Assembly (NCBI RefSeq): GCF_902833055.1
Contig: NZ_CADFEJ010000020.1
Span: 1-64,000, forward strand
Reading direction: 5' to 3'
DNA: 64,000 bases
Source: Burkholderia territorii
Lineage (GTDB): Bacteria; Pseudomonadota; Gammaproteobacteria; Burkholderiales; Burkholderiaceae
The position numbers and the translations under genes are program-made. The notes under the pieces were generated by a model. That model saw only the letters and a list, made by a program, of their open reading frames with translations. It was not told the origin of the DNA and ran no database searches. Within the stretch, counting starts at the first letter, position 1; each line of letters starts with the position of its first letter. Shown piece after piece: positions 26,657-36,256 of the stretch.

Positions 26657-27982
26657 TCAGCGGTTCACGAGTTTCGCGGGCGTGAGCCACACGGCGATCG
26701 CGCCGATCACGAGCATGCCGGCCAGCACGTACATGCCGGACGACGTGCTGTGCGTGAGGTCCTTCAGGTAGCCGATCACGTACGGGCTCGCGAAACCGGC
26801 GAGGTTGCCGACCGAGTTGATGATCGCGATCCCGGCGGCCGCGGCGGAGCCGGCGAGGAACGCGGTCGGCAGCGACCAGAACAGCGGTGCGCAGGTCAGC
26901 ACGCCGCCTGCCGCCAGCGACAGGAACACGATCGATACCGCCGTATTGTGCGAGTACGACGCGGCAACCGCAAACCCGACCGCGCCCATCAGCGCCGGCA
27001 CGATCAGGTGCCAGCGGCGTTCGCGGCGCTTGTCCGCGCTATGGCCGAACAGGTTCATCACGACGATCGCGACGACGAACGGGATGGCCGACAGCAGGCC
27101 GATCTGCAACGTATCGGTGATGCCGGTCGACTTGACGAGCGTCGGCATCCAGAACGTGAGGCCGTACTGGCCGGTGACGAACGCGAAGTAGATCAGCGAC
27201 ATCCACCACATGCGCGGGTCGGAGAACACGGCCTTCAGCGAATGGCCGTGCTTCTGCTGTTCCTGGGGCTGCGCGGCGATCTCGTCCTCGAGCATCTGCT
27301 TCTCGCGCTCCTCGAGCCACTTCGCGCTGCGGATGCCGTTGTCGAGATACAGGATCGTCGCGATGCCGACGAGCACGGCCGGCACGGCCTCGATCATGAA
27401 CATCCATTGCCAGCCGTGAAAGCCCGAGCCGCCGTGAAAGCGCTCCATGATCCAGCCCGACAGCGGATTGCCGAAAATGCCCGACACCGGAATCGCCGAC
27501 ATGAACACCGCGATGATCTTCGCGCGGCGATGCGACGGGAACCAGTACGTGAGGTACAGGATCACGCCCGGATAGAAGCCGGCTTCCGCAAGACCGAGCA
27601 GGAAGCGCAGGACGTAGAACTGCGTCGGCGTCTTCACGAACGCGAACAGCGCGGACAGCAGGCCCCACGTGATCATGATCCGCGCGATCCAGATGCGCGC
27701 GCCGATGCGGTGCATCAGCATGTTGCTCGGCAGCTCGAACAGGAAGTAGCCGAGGAAGAAGATGCCGGCACCGAGGCCGAACACGGTTTCGCTGAACGCG
27801 AGGTCCTGCGACATCTGCAGCTTCGCGAAGCCGACGTTCACGCGGTCGAGATACGCGACCACGTAGCAGAGCATCAGGAACGGCACGATGCGCCAGAACA
27901 CTTTCCTGTAGGTGCGGTCGAGTTCGGCCGATTGGGCGGGCGCGGTGGGCGAGCGGCCTGCGGCCGCGTCGAGAGCAGTCAT
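26657..27982 (-). CDS. MFS transporter, anion:cation symporter type, for threonate/erythronate
   Basis: The 441-residue protein has 12 predicted helices and the ACS-family pattern (YLDRVNVGFAKLQM, then GLAEAGFYPGVILYLTYWFP), which includes transporters of galactarate, glucarate and tartrate. The start at 27982 has AGGAG 6-7 bases upstream; the open frame extends further without a good site. Because it sits inside the otn operon, it most likely imports four-carbon sugar acids by proton symport. The 139-bp gap before it holds a strong hairpin, so its expression may differ from that of the upstream genes. Confidence 0.88.
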   Translation of the reverse strand: MTALDAAAGRSPTAPAQSAELDRTYRKVFWRIVPFLMLCYVVAYLDRVNVGFAKLQMSQDLAFSETVFGLGAGIFFLGYFLFELPSNMLMHRIGARIWIARIMITWGLLSALFAFVKTPTQFYVLRFLLGLAEAGFYPGVILYLTYWFPSHRRAKIIAVFMSAIPVSGIFGNPLSGWIMERFHGGSGFHGWQWMFMIEAVPAVLVGIATILYLDNGIRSAKWLEEREKQMLEDEIAAQPQEQQKHGHSLKAVFSDPRMWWMSLIYFAFVTGQYGLTFWMPTLVKSTGITDTLQIGLLSAIPFVVAIVVMNLFGHSADKRRERRWHLIVPALMGAVGFAVAASYSHNTAVSIVFLSLAAGGVLTCAPLFWSLPTAFLAGSAAAAGIAIINSVGNLAGFASPYVIGYLKDLTHSTSSGMYVLAGMLVIGAIAVWLTPAKLVNR

Positions 27983-28006
27983 CGTCGTCTCCTGGGATGT
28001 CATGTG

Positions 28007-28028
28007 CCGGCGGCGCGCACGCCGCCGG
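28007..28028 (-). promoter_or_regulatory. Intercistronic hairpin between otnC and the MFS gene
   Basis: CCGGCGGCG (28007-28015) pairs perfectly with CGCCGCCGG (28020-28028) around a 4-base loop. There is no T-run. It may stabilise or partially terminate the operon mRNA. Confidence 0.45.
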
Positions 28029-28121
28029 ATCGTGTCGTGTGTGCTGATGTAAAAGCCCGCGCACACGGCGGGCATGGAAACCGGTTGGCAGTCCTGCGCG
28101 ATACGGGCGCGACGCGTCGCG

Positions 28122-28760
28122 TTACCAGCGTGCGCCGAACGTCTGGCGCAGCTCGTCGAGCGCCGCGTCGGACAGCGGCTGGGGCTTCGGGTTCGTCATC
28201 AGCCACAGTCGCGCCGTTTCCTCGAGCTCCTCGAGCGCATAAGATGCGTGCGACACCGACTGCCCCCACATCACCGGCCCAAGGCGGTCGAGCAGCACGC
28301 CGCGCACCTGGTCGGCGAGTGCCGCGACTTCGGCCGCGACGGCCGGGTCGCCGGGGCGGCGATAGCGGATCAGCGGGATGTGGCCGACCTTCATCACGTA
28401 GTACGGCGTGATCGGCGGCAGCACGTCGGTGTCGCGCCATACGCCCGCGAGCGTCAGCGCGACCAGATGCGTCGAATGCGTATGGACGATGCCGTGTGCG
28501 TGCGCGTTGCGCGCGTAGATGCCACGATGCAGCGCGAGCGTCTTCGACGGCTTGCCGCCCGATACGGGCTGGCCGTCGAGGCCGACCTTCGCGATGTCGT
28601 TCGGGTCGAGGCGGCCGAGGCAGGCGTCGGTCGGCGTGATCAGCCAGCCGTCATCCATGCGCGCGCTGATGTTGCCGGCGCTGCCGACTGCGTGGCCGCG
28701 CGCATACAGGCTCGCGCCGACGACGCAGATCTCTTCGCGCAGTTTCGCTTCGCGGCTCAT
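28122..28760 (-). CDS. otnC: 3-oxo-tetronate 4-phosphate decarboxylase (class II aldolase family)
   Basis: The 212-residue class II aldolase/adducin-type enzyme has the metal-binding HTHSTH motif, GSAGNISAR near residues 26-34 for phosphate binding, and YVMKVGHIPLIRY. OtnC decarboxylates 3-oxo-tetronate 4-phosphate to dihydroxyacetone phosphate and CO2. Its ATG overlaps the otnK stop (ATGA), so kinase and decarboxylase are made together. Confidence 0.92.
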   Translation of the reverse strand: MSREAKLREEICVVGASLYARGHAVGSAGNISARMDDGWLITPTDACLGRLDPNDIAKVGLDGQPVSGGKPSKTLALHRGIYARNAHAHGIVHTHSTHLVALTLAGVWRDTDVLPPITPYYVMKVGHIPLIRYRRPGDPAVAAEVAALADQVRGVLLDRLGPVMWGQSVSHASYALEELEETARLWLMTNPKPQPLSDAALDELRQTFGARW

Positions 28761-30046
28761 CGTGCGGCTCCGTCGAGCGCGCGCAGCGCCTTGTCGAAAA
28801 AGTCCACCGTGCCGAAGTTGCCGGATTTCAGCGCGAGGCCGAGCGGCTGCGCGTCGATGGTGGCCGTCGCCGGCACGCCGGGATCGATCTGCGCGCCGAT
28901 CTGCAGCGACTTCACGTCGAGCGCCTGCACCACCGCACCCGACGTTTCGCCGCCCGCGACGACGAACTTGCGCACGCCGAGGTCGTGCAGGCCCCTGGCG
29001 ATCGCCGCGAGCGTGCGCTCGACGAGATGGCCGGCCGCTTCGACGCCGAGTGCCTGCTGGACGGCCTTCACTTCGTCGGGCGTCGCGGTCGCATAGATCA
29101 GCACGGGTTGCGGCAGGTGCGAGCGTGCGAATGCCAGTGCCGCGTCGACGACGGGTTCGCCGCGCGACGCCGCGAGCGGATCGATCCGGAAGCTCGGCCG
29201 GCTGTCGCGCCACGCGGCAACCTGGGCGTTGGTCGCCTTCGACGCGCTGCCGGCGAGCACCGCCGACAACCCGTCGATGCGCGGCAGGGATGCCGCGTTG
29301 TCGCGCTCGGGCAGTTGATCCGCGCGGCGGAAATTCGCGGGCAGGCCGAGCGCGACGCCCGAGCCGCCCGTGACGAGCGGCAGGCCCGCGCACGCTTCGC
29401 CGAGCACGTAGAGGTCGCGATCCGACAGCGCGTCGGCGATCGCGAAGCGTGCGCCTTCCGCGCGCAGCTGCTCGATGCGCGCACGCACGGCGGCTGCGCC
29501 CAGTGCGATGGTGTCGTAGCGGATCAGGCCGACTTGCGATTTCGTTTGCCGCTGCAGCACGCGCACGAGATTCGCGTCCTTCATCGGCGTGAGCGGGTGG
29601 TTTTCCATGCCCGATTCGTTCAGCAGCGCGTCGCCGACGAACAGGTGGCCGCGGAAGATCGTGCGCCCATTCTCCGGGAATGCCGGGCACGCGATCGTGA
29701 AGCCGCCTCCGGCCGCGTCGAGCAGTGCATCGGCGACGGGCCCGATGTTGCCCGCGTCGGTCGAGTCGAACGTCGAGCAGTACTTGAAGAAGAACTGGCG
29801 GCAGCCCTGCGCGCGCAGCCATTCGTACGCGGCGAGCGATTGCGCGACGGCGTCGGCGGCGGGAATCGTGCGCGACTTCAGCGCGACGACGATCGCGTCG
29901 GCGTCGATGGTCGTGTCGACTGCGGGCACGCCGATCGTCTGCACGGTGCGCATGCCGCTCTTGACGAGCATGTTCGCGAGGTCGGTCGCGCCGGTGAAAT
30001 CGTCGGCGATGCAGCCGAGCTGGGGACGGGAAGCGGAAGCGGTCAT
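28757..30046 (-). CDS. otnK: 3-oxo-tetronate kinase (DUF1537/four-carbon acid sugar kinase)
   Basis: The 429-residue protein has the substrate-binding N-terminal domain (LGCIADDFTGATDLANML) and the nucleotide-binding C-terminal domain (KFVVAGGETSGAVVQAL) that define four-carbon acid sugar kinases. It phosphorylates 3-oxo-tetronate at C4 with ATP. It is 19 bp downstream of ltnD and overlaps otnC. Length and domain order are normal. Confidence 0.93.
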   Translation of the reverse strand: MTASASRPQLGCIADDFTGATDLANMLVKSGMRTVQTIGVPAVDTTIDADAIVVALKSRTIPAADAVAQSLAAYEWLRAQGCRQFFFKYCSTFDSTDAGNIGPVADALLDAAGGGFTIACPAFPENGRTIFRGHLFVGDALLNESGMENHPLTPMKDANLVRVLQRQTKSQVGLIRYDTIALGAAAVRARIEQLRAEGARFAIADALSDRDLYVLGEACAGLPLVTGGSGVALGLPANFRRADQLPERDNAASLPRIDGLSAVLAGSASKATNAQVAAWRDSRPSFRIDPLAASRGEPVVDAALAFARSHLPQPVLIYATATPDEVKAVQQALGVEAAGHLVERTLAAIARGLHDLGVRKFVVAGGETSGAVVQALDVKSLQIGAQIDPGVPATATIDAQPLGLALKSGNFGTVDFFDKALRALDGAAR

Positions 30047-30065
30047 GGCGGAAACGTCGTTCGAA

Positions 30066-30956
30066 TCAGCGGGCGGGCGGCAGCGTGATGCCGGGGAAAG
30101 TCTTGATCACGGCGGAATCGTCCTCGCCGCCGTGTCCGGCGCTCGACGCGCTCATGAACATCTGGTGCGCGGTGGCCGACAGCGGCAGCGGAAACTTGCT
30201 GCGGCGCGCGGTATCGAGCACGAGGCCGAGATCCTTCACGAAGATGTCGACGGCCGACAGTGGCGTGTAGTCGCCGTTCAGGATGTGCGGCACGCGGTTC
30301 TCGAACATCCACGAGTTGCCGGCGCTGTGCGTGATCACGTCGTAGAGCGCATCGGCATCGACGCCTTCGCGCAGGCCCAGCGCCATCGCCTCCGCAGCGG
30401 CCGCGATATGCACGCCGGCCAGCAGCTGGTTGATGATCTTCACCTTCGAGCCGATGCCGTGAGCGTCGCCGAGGCGGTACACCTTGCCGGCGATCGCGTC
30501 GAGCACGTCGTCGCAGCCCGCATACGCGGCGGCGGGCCCCGACGTCATCATCGTCATCTCGCCGGAGGCCGCGCGCGCGGCGCCGCCCGATACCGGCGCG
30601 TCGAGCATCTGCAGGCCCGCGGCCTCGATGCGCGCGCCGAGCGCGACCGCGAAGTCGGGCGCGACGGTCGCGCTGGCGATCACGACGCCGCCCGGCTTCA
30701 TCGCCGCAACCGCACCGTGCTCGCCGAACAGCACCGCTTCGGTCTGCGCGGCATTGACGACGAGCGTGACGACGACGTCGCACTGCGCGCCCAGCTCGGC
30801 CGGGCTCGCGCAGGCCACGCCGCCTTCGGCCGCGAACGCCTGCAGCACGGTGTCGCGCACGTCGCATGCGTGCACGCGGAACCCCGCGCGCAGCAGCGAG
30901 CGGGCGACGCCGAGGCCCATCGCGCCGAGGCCGATGACTCCAACATTTCGTGACAT
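30066..30956 (-). CDS. ltnD: L-threonate dehydrogenase (beta-hydroxyacid dehydrogenase family)
   Basis: The 296-residue enzyme has the Rossmann GVIGLGAMGLGVA at its N-terminus, the substrate motif DAPVSGGAARAASG and the catalytic-lysine region GSKVKIINQLLAG of 3-hydroxyisobutyrate-type dehydrogenases. In this operon it fits LtnD, which oxidises L-threonate to 2-oxo-tetronate. The start is the ATG at 30954-30956, since the Rossmann motif begins immediately after it. It follows the gntR gene by 82 bp. Confidence 0.92.
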   Translation of the reverse strand: MSRNVGVIGLGAMGLGVARSLLRAGFRVHACDVRDTVLQAFAAEGGVACASPAELGAQCDVVVTLVVNAAQTEAVLFGEHGAVAAMKPGGVVIASATVAPDFAVALGARIEAAGLQMLDAPVSGGAARAASGEMTMMTSGPAAAYAGCDDVLDAIAGKVYRLGDAHGIGSKVKIINQLLAGVHIAAAAEAMALGLREGVDADALYDVITHSAGNSWMFENRVPHILNGDYTPLSAVDIFVKDLGLVLDTARRSKFPLPLSATAHQMFMSASSAGHGGEDDSAVIKTFPGITLPPAR

Positions 30957-31038
30957 GGTCAACCTTGATCGATTCGGGAAAGGTTCGGGGCAACGACGGC
31001 ACGGGTTCGGACCGGGCCGCCGCGTCAGCAATCGTTCG

Positions 31039-31743
31039 TCAGCAGATGCCGGCTTCCGCGAGACGGCGGGCCGCGTTGTACATGTGCGTGCGCGCCGCAT
31101 TGCGCGCGGCCATCGGGTCGCGCGCGCGAATCGCGTCGGCGATCGCCGCGTGTTCCTCGCGCACCTGCCGCGAGAAATCCTCGCGCGTCGCTTCGTTGCG
31201 CCGCGTGACCTTCACGCCGGCCTCGAGGTACTGGTTCAGGAACTGCAGCGTCTTCAGGAAATACGGGTTGCCGGTGACGGCCGCGATCGTGCGGTGGAAC
31301 GCGACGTCTTCCGCGACGCCGTCGCGCCCTTCGGCCACCGCGTCGTCGATCTTGCGCAATGCATCGTCGATGTCGGCCATGTCGTCGGCCGTGTGGCGCA
31401 GCGCGGCTTCGGCCGCGACCTCGGCCTCGATCGCGCGCCGTACCGCAAGCAGGTGCGGCAGCGAGCTCGCCTCGACGGCTTCCGCGTAATCGATGCGCAA
31501 CGGCCGGATCGCGCCGTGCTGATTCACGTACACGCCGCTACCCTGGCGCGGCTCGACCACGCCTTCGTTCTTCAGCCGCGAGATCGCCTCGCGGATCACG
31601 GTGCGGCTCACGCCGAATTCCTGCGCGAGCACGGCTTCGGTCGGCAGCTTGCCGGTGGCCGAGAAACTGCCGACTTCGATCTGCTTCAGCAGTTGCTGCG
31701 CGACGTGGTCGCTCATCGCACGGGCGGGAATCTTCTCGAACAT
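31039..31743 (-). CDS. GntR/FadR-family regulator of the sugar-acid operon
   Basis: The 234-residue protein has an N-terminal GntR winged helix (LPTEAVLAQEFGVSRTVIREAI and GSGVYV) and an all-helical FCD ligand domain with a metal-binding pattern. It is the first gene of the operon and probably senses threonate, erythronate or an intermediate. A dyad at 31754-31782, just before its start, overlaps a TATGAT -10-like element, suggesting autoregulation and control of the genes behind it. Confidence 0.88.
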   Translation of the reverse strand: MFEKIPARAMSDHVAQQLLKQIEVGSFSATGKLPTEAVLAQEFGVSRTVIREAISRLKNEGVVEPRQGSGVYVNQHGAIRPLRIDYAEAVEASSLPHLLAVRRAIEAEVAAEAALRHTADDMADIDDALRKIDDAVAEGRDGVAEDVAFHRTIAAVTGNPYFLKTLQFLNQYLEAGVKVTRRNEATREDFSRQVREEHAAIADAIRARDPMAARNAARTHMYNAARRLAEAGIC

Positions 31744-31753
31744 GGCGCTCTGG

Positions 31754-31782
31754 TTTGTAAGGTGATGTGGTCATCATACAAA
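31754..31782. promoter_or_regulatory. Nested inverted repeat in the gntR promoter, likely operator
   Basis: Outer arms TTTGTA (31754-31759) and TACAAA (31777-31782) enclose inner arms TGATG (31763-31767) and CATCA (31772-31776). On the minus strand TATGAT overlaps the upstream arm as a possible -10 box, about 30 bases before the gntR start. Confidence 0.5.
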
Positions 31783-31846
31783 TTTGAAGATGCGTCAGCA
31801 TCCGGGATAACCCTCGGTTAATGAGCCGCAACGTCGGTCAATTTGA

Positions 31847-31862
31847 TTGGAACCGGTTCCAA
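31847..31862. promoter_or_regulatory. Perfect 16-bp palindrome of the LacI-family operator type
   Basis: TTGGAACCGGTTCCAA is fully symmetrical and fits the TGNAANCGNTTNCA pattern bound by LacI-family regulators. It lies between the GlxA regulator gene and gntR, about 100 bp upstream of the gntR start. No LacI-family gene is in the window. Confidence 0.5.
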
Positions 31863-31948
31863 ATGGCGCGAAAATGCGGCGATTCGAGCGAGGGTGGCGC
31901 GCGGAAGGAGAAGGAAAAAGGGCGCGCGGCGACGGCTGCGCGCGATCG

Positions 31949-33022
31949 TCAGTCGGCGATGTCTTCGACGGGATCGAGGTCGGCGGCCGCCGGCGCGCCG
32001 GCTTCCGCGCCGTCCCCGCCGCGCTCGCGATAGGTCGCCGGTGGCACGCCGAACTGCTTGCGGAACTCGCGACCGAGGTGCGATGCATCGGCGAATCCGC
32101 AACTCGACGCGATATCGGCGACGGTGCGGTCGGAGCTGGTCAACAGCCATGCGGCCGTGCGCAATCGCACCTGCTTGGCGAACGCCTGCGGACTCTTGCC
32201 CGTTTCCGCCTTGAACAGCCGCTCGAGCTGGCGCGTCGACATGTCGAGCTTGCACGCGAGCTCCTCGAGCGGCAGTGCGCGGCCGACATGCTGTTCCATC
32301 AGGAGAATCGCGCGCTTGACCTTCGGGTGCGTGGCCGGCTCGAGGCCGGGCGGGTGCGGCTGCGGCGCGTTGCCCTTCTGCATTTCGTCGACGAGCAGGA
32401 TGCGCAGTGCCTTCTGCACGGTCGCGTGATCGAAATGGCGCAGCAGGATCGCGGCGGCGACGTCGATCGATGCGCGCCCGCCCGAGCAGGTGATCCGGCG
32501 CCGGTCGATCACGAACAGGCGATCGGCGATCAGCATGTCGGGATCGGCGTTCGGGAAGCGCTCGATGAAATCCCAGTAATGGAACCAGCTTACGCAAGTG
32601 CGGTAACCGTCGAGCACGTTGGCTCGCATCAGCGTGAACACGCCCGTGCAGATCCCGACGACCGTCGCGCCGCCCGTCGCCGCGCGGCGGATGAAGTCGA
32701 GCGTTTCAGGGCCGGCTTGCGGCCCCGAATGCAGCAGCCCGCCGACCACGACCACGTAGTCGAACGGCTCGGCGCTCTCGAAGGTTTCCCACGGCGTGAT
32801 CTGGATCCCGCAACTTGCGCGCACCGGCGCCAGCGTGTCGCCGATCACGCTCCATGCGCAGCGCACCGGCTTGCTGTAGTCGCCGTCGTCGGCCGACAGC
32901 CGCAGCATGTCGACGAAACCCGAGAAGGCCGTGAGCGTGAAGTTCGGCAGCAGCACGATGCCGAAACGGATGCGCCGCGGCGCGGGTTCGGCGAGGGGGG
33001 AAGCGGGTACGTCGGGTGTCAT
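31949..33022 (-). CDS. GlxA-family (DJ-1/AraC) regulator of sarcosine genes (GbdR/SouR-like)
   Basis: The product is 357 residues from the ATG at 33020-33022; a GTG at 33073 would add 17 residues and neither has a strong ribosome site. The N-terminal DJ-1-like domain (RFGIVLLPNFTLTAFSGFVDML, then GICTGVFTL) is followed by an AraC domain (LEELACKLDMSTRQLERLFK and GFADASHLGREFRKQFG). It diverges from sdaA-soxBDAG. In Pseudomonas, gbdR sits beside sdaB and related SouR controls sarcosine oxidase, so this protein is the obvious activator of the neighbouring operon. Which of the two it matches cannot be decided here. Confidence 0.86.
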   Translation of the reverse strand: MTPDVPASPLAEPAPRRIRFGIVLLPNFTLTAFSGFVDMLRLSADDGDYSKPVRCAWSVIGDTLAPVRASCGIQITPWETFESAEPFDYVVVVGGLLHSGPQAGPETLDFIRRAATGGATVVGICTGVFTLMRANVLDGYRTCVSWFHYWDFIERFPNADPDMLIADRLFVIDRRRITCSGGRASIDVAAAILLRHFDHATVQKALRILLVDEMQKGNAPQPHPPGLEPATHPKVKRAILLMEQHVGRALPLEELACKLDMSTRQLERLFKAETGKSPQAFAKQVRLRTAAWLLTSSDRTVADIASSCGFADASHLGREFRKQFGVPPATYRERGGDGAEAGAPAAADLDPVEDIAD

Positions 33023-33267
33023 CGCGGTCAATCTCGTCACGCCGGGAAGGCGGGTCTCACTCGGTTCACTCACTCTGCTGCCACGGCTGGCGGCCGACTT
33101 GTGGTTTTTCGTCGCCGATCATCGTCAAAACGCACTTTCCGATCGTCTTGCGCGGCGCTTGGCGCCGGTATCCCACGCCGATGCCGTTTTTGTTCTATCG
33201 GCCAATTTTACGCTTTGATGTACTGACGCCAACGACATTTCACGTACGCCCACCCAGAGGAAGCCAG

Positions 33268-34653
<1,386 letters not shown>

Positions 34654-34668
34654 CGAAGGATCACTAAC

Positions 34669-35913
34669 ATGAGCCGCTACTCGATATTCAGCCTGTTCCG
34701 CAACGGCCTCTCGTATCACGAGAACTGGGAAAAGCAGTGGAGGAGCCCGGAACCGAAGAAGGAATACGACGTCGTGATCGTCGGCGGCGGCGGCCACGGC
34801 CTCGCGACCGCCTACTACCTCGCGAAGGAGCACGGGATCACGAACGTCGCGATCCTCGAGAAGGGCTGGATCGGCGGCGGCAACACCGCGCGCAACACGA
34901 CGATCGTGCGCTCGAACTACCTGTGGGACGAATCGGCCGCGCTGTACGAGAAGGCGATGAAGCTGTGGGAAGGGCTGTCGCAGGATCTCAACTACAACGT
35001 GATGTTCAGCCAGCGCGGCGTGATGAACCTCGCGCACACGCTGCAGGACGTGCGTGACACCGAGCGTCGCGTGAACGCGAACCGCCTGAACGGCGTCGAT
35101 GCGGAATTCCTGACGCCCGCCCAAATCAAGGAAATCGAGCCGACGATCAACCTGAACAGCCGCTACCCGGTGCTCGGCGCATCGATCCAGCGCCGCGCGG
35201 GTGTCGCGCGTCACGACGCGGTGGCCTGGGGCTTCGCGCGCGGCGCCGACCGCGCGGGCGTCGACATCATCCAGAACTGCCAGGTCACGGGCATTCGCCG
35301 CGACGGCGGCGCGGTGGTCGGCGTCGATACGGTGAAGGGCTTCATCAAGGCGAAGAAGGTCGCGGTGGTGGCCGCCGGCAACACGACGACGCTCGCCGAC
35401 ATGGCCGGCATCCGTCTGCCGATCGAGAGCCACCCGCTGCAGGCGCTCGTGTCGGAACCGATCAAGCCGGTCGTGAACTCGGTGATCATGTCCAACGCGG
35501 TGCACGCGTACATCAGCCAGTCCGACAAGGGCGACCTCGTGATCGGCGCGGGTATCGACCAATACACCGGCTTCGGCCAGCGCGGCAGCTTCCACATCAT
35601 CGAAAGCACGCTGCAGGCGATCATCGAGATGTTCCCGGTGTTCTCGCGCGTGCGGATGAACCGCCAGTGGGGCGGCATCGTCGACGTGTCGCCGGACGCA
35701 TGCCCGATCATCACGAAGACCGACGTGAAGGGCCTCTACTTCAACTGCGGCTGGGGTACCGGCGGCTTCAAGGCGACGCCGGGCTCCGGCTGGGTGTTCG
35801 CACACACGATCGCCCGCGACGAACCGCATCCGCTGAACGCGCCGTTCGCGCTGGACCGCTTCTACACGGGCCACCTGATCGACGAGCACGGCGCTGCCGC
35901 CGTTGCGCACTGA
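34669..35913 (+). CDS. soxB: Sarcosine oxidase beta subunit
   Basis: The 414-residue flavoprotein has the FAD-binding VVIVGGGGHGLATAYYLA near residues 32-50 and ends with the D-amino acid oxidase type GWGTGGFKATPGSGW. The beta subunit of heterotetrameric sarcosine oxidase holds FAD and the covalent FMN shared with alpha, and oxidises sarcosine to glycine. It lies 15 bp after sdaA and 28 bp before soxD. Confidence 0.95.
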   Translation: MSRYSIFSLFRNGLSYHENWEKQWRSPEPKKEYDVVIVGGGGHGLATAYYLAKEHGITNVAILEKGWIGGGNTARNTTIVRSNYLWDESAALYEKAMKLWEGLSQDLNYNVMFSQRGVMNLAHTLQDVRDTERRVNANRLNGVDAEFLTPAQIKEIEPTINLNSRYPVLGASIQRRAGVARHDAVAWGFARGADRAGVDIIQNCQVTGIRRDGGAVVGVDTVKGFIKAKKVAVVAAGNTTTLADMAGIRLPIESHPLQALVSEPIKPVVNSVIMSNAVHAYISQSDKGDLVIGAGIDQYTGFGQRGSFHIIESTLQAIIEMFPVFSRVRMNRQWGGIVDVSPDACPIITKTDVKGLYFNCGWGTGGFKATPGSGWVFAHTIARDEPHPLNAPFALDRFYTGHLIDEHGAAAVAH

Positions 35914-35941
35914 TCCCCGCACTGAACCAGGAGAAAGAAAC

Positions 35942-36256
35942 ATGTTGCTGATCGAATGTCCGTGGTGCGGGCCGCGCGCCGAATCCGAGTTCACGTGCGG
36001 CGGTGAAGCCGACATCGTGCGCCCGGTTGCGAACGAGAACATGACCGACCGCGAATGGGGCGAATACGTGTTCATGCGCGAGAACAAGCGCGGTATCCAC
36101 CGCGAGCAGTGGCTGCATACGCAGGGCTGCCGCCGCTGGTTCAAGGTCACGCGCGACACGGTGACCTACGATATCAAGGGCTACGAAAAGTTCGGCGGGG
36201 CTGCCACCAGTGGCGCGGCTGCCGGCAACGCACACGAAGAGGGCACGAGCAAATGA
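35942..36256 (+). CDS. soxD: Sarcosine oxidase delta subunit
   Basis: The 104-residue protein has the CPWCG motif at residues 6-10 and a later HTQGCRRWF, which form the zinc site of SoxD. It is a structural subunit of the heterotetramer. Its stop overlaps the soxA start in ATGA form. The C-terminal tail (GAATSGAAAGNAHEEG) is low-complexity. Confidence 0.95.
   Translation: MLLIECPWCGPRAESEFTCGGEADIVRPVANENMTDREWGEYVFMRENKRGIHREQWLHTQGCRRWFKVTRDTVTYDIKGYEKFGGAATSGAAAGNAHEEGTSK

Noticed and set aside
33074..33267. A glycine riboswitch or similar leader before sdaA
   Set aside because: No paired aptamer-like architecture could be drawn; only promoter-like AT-rich sequence was seen.
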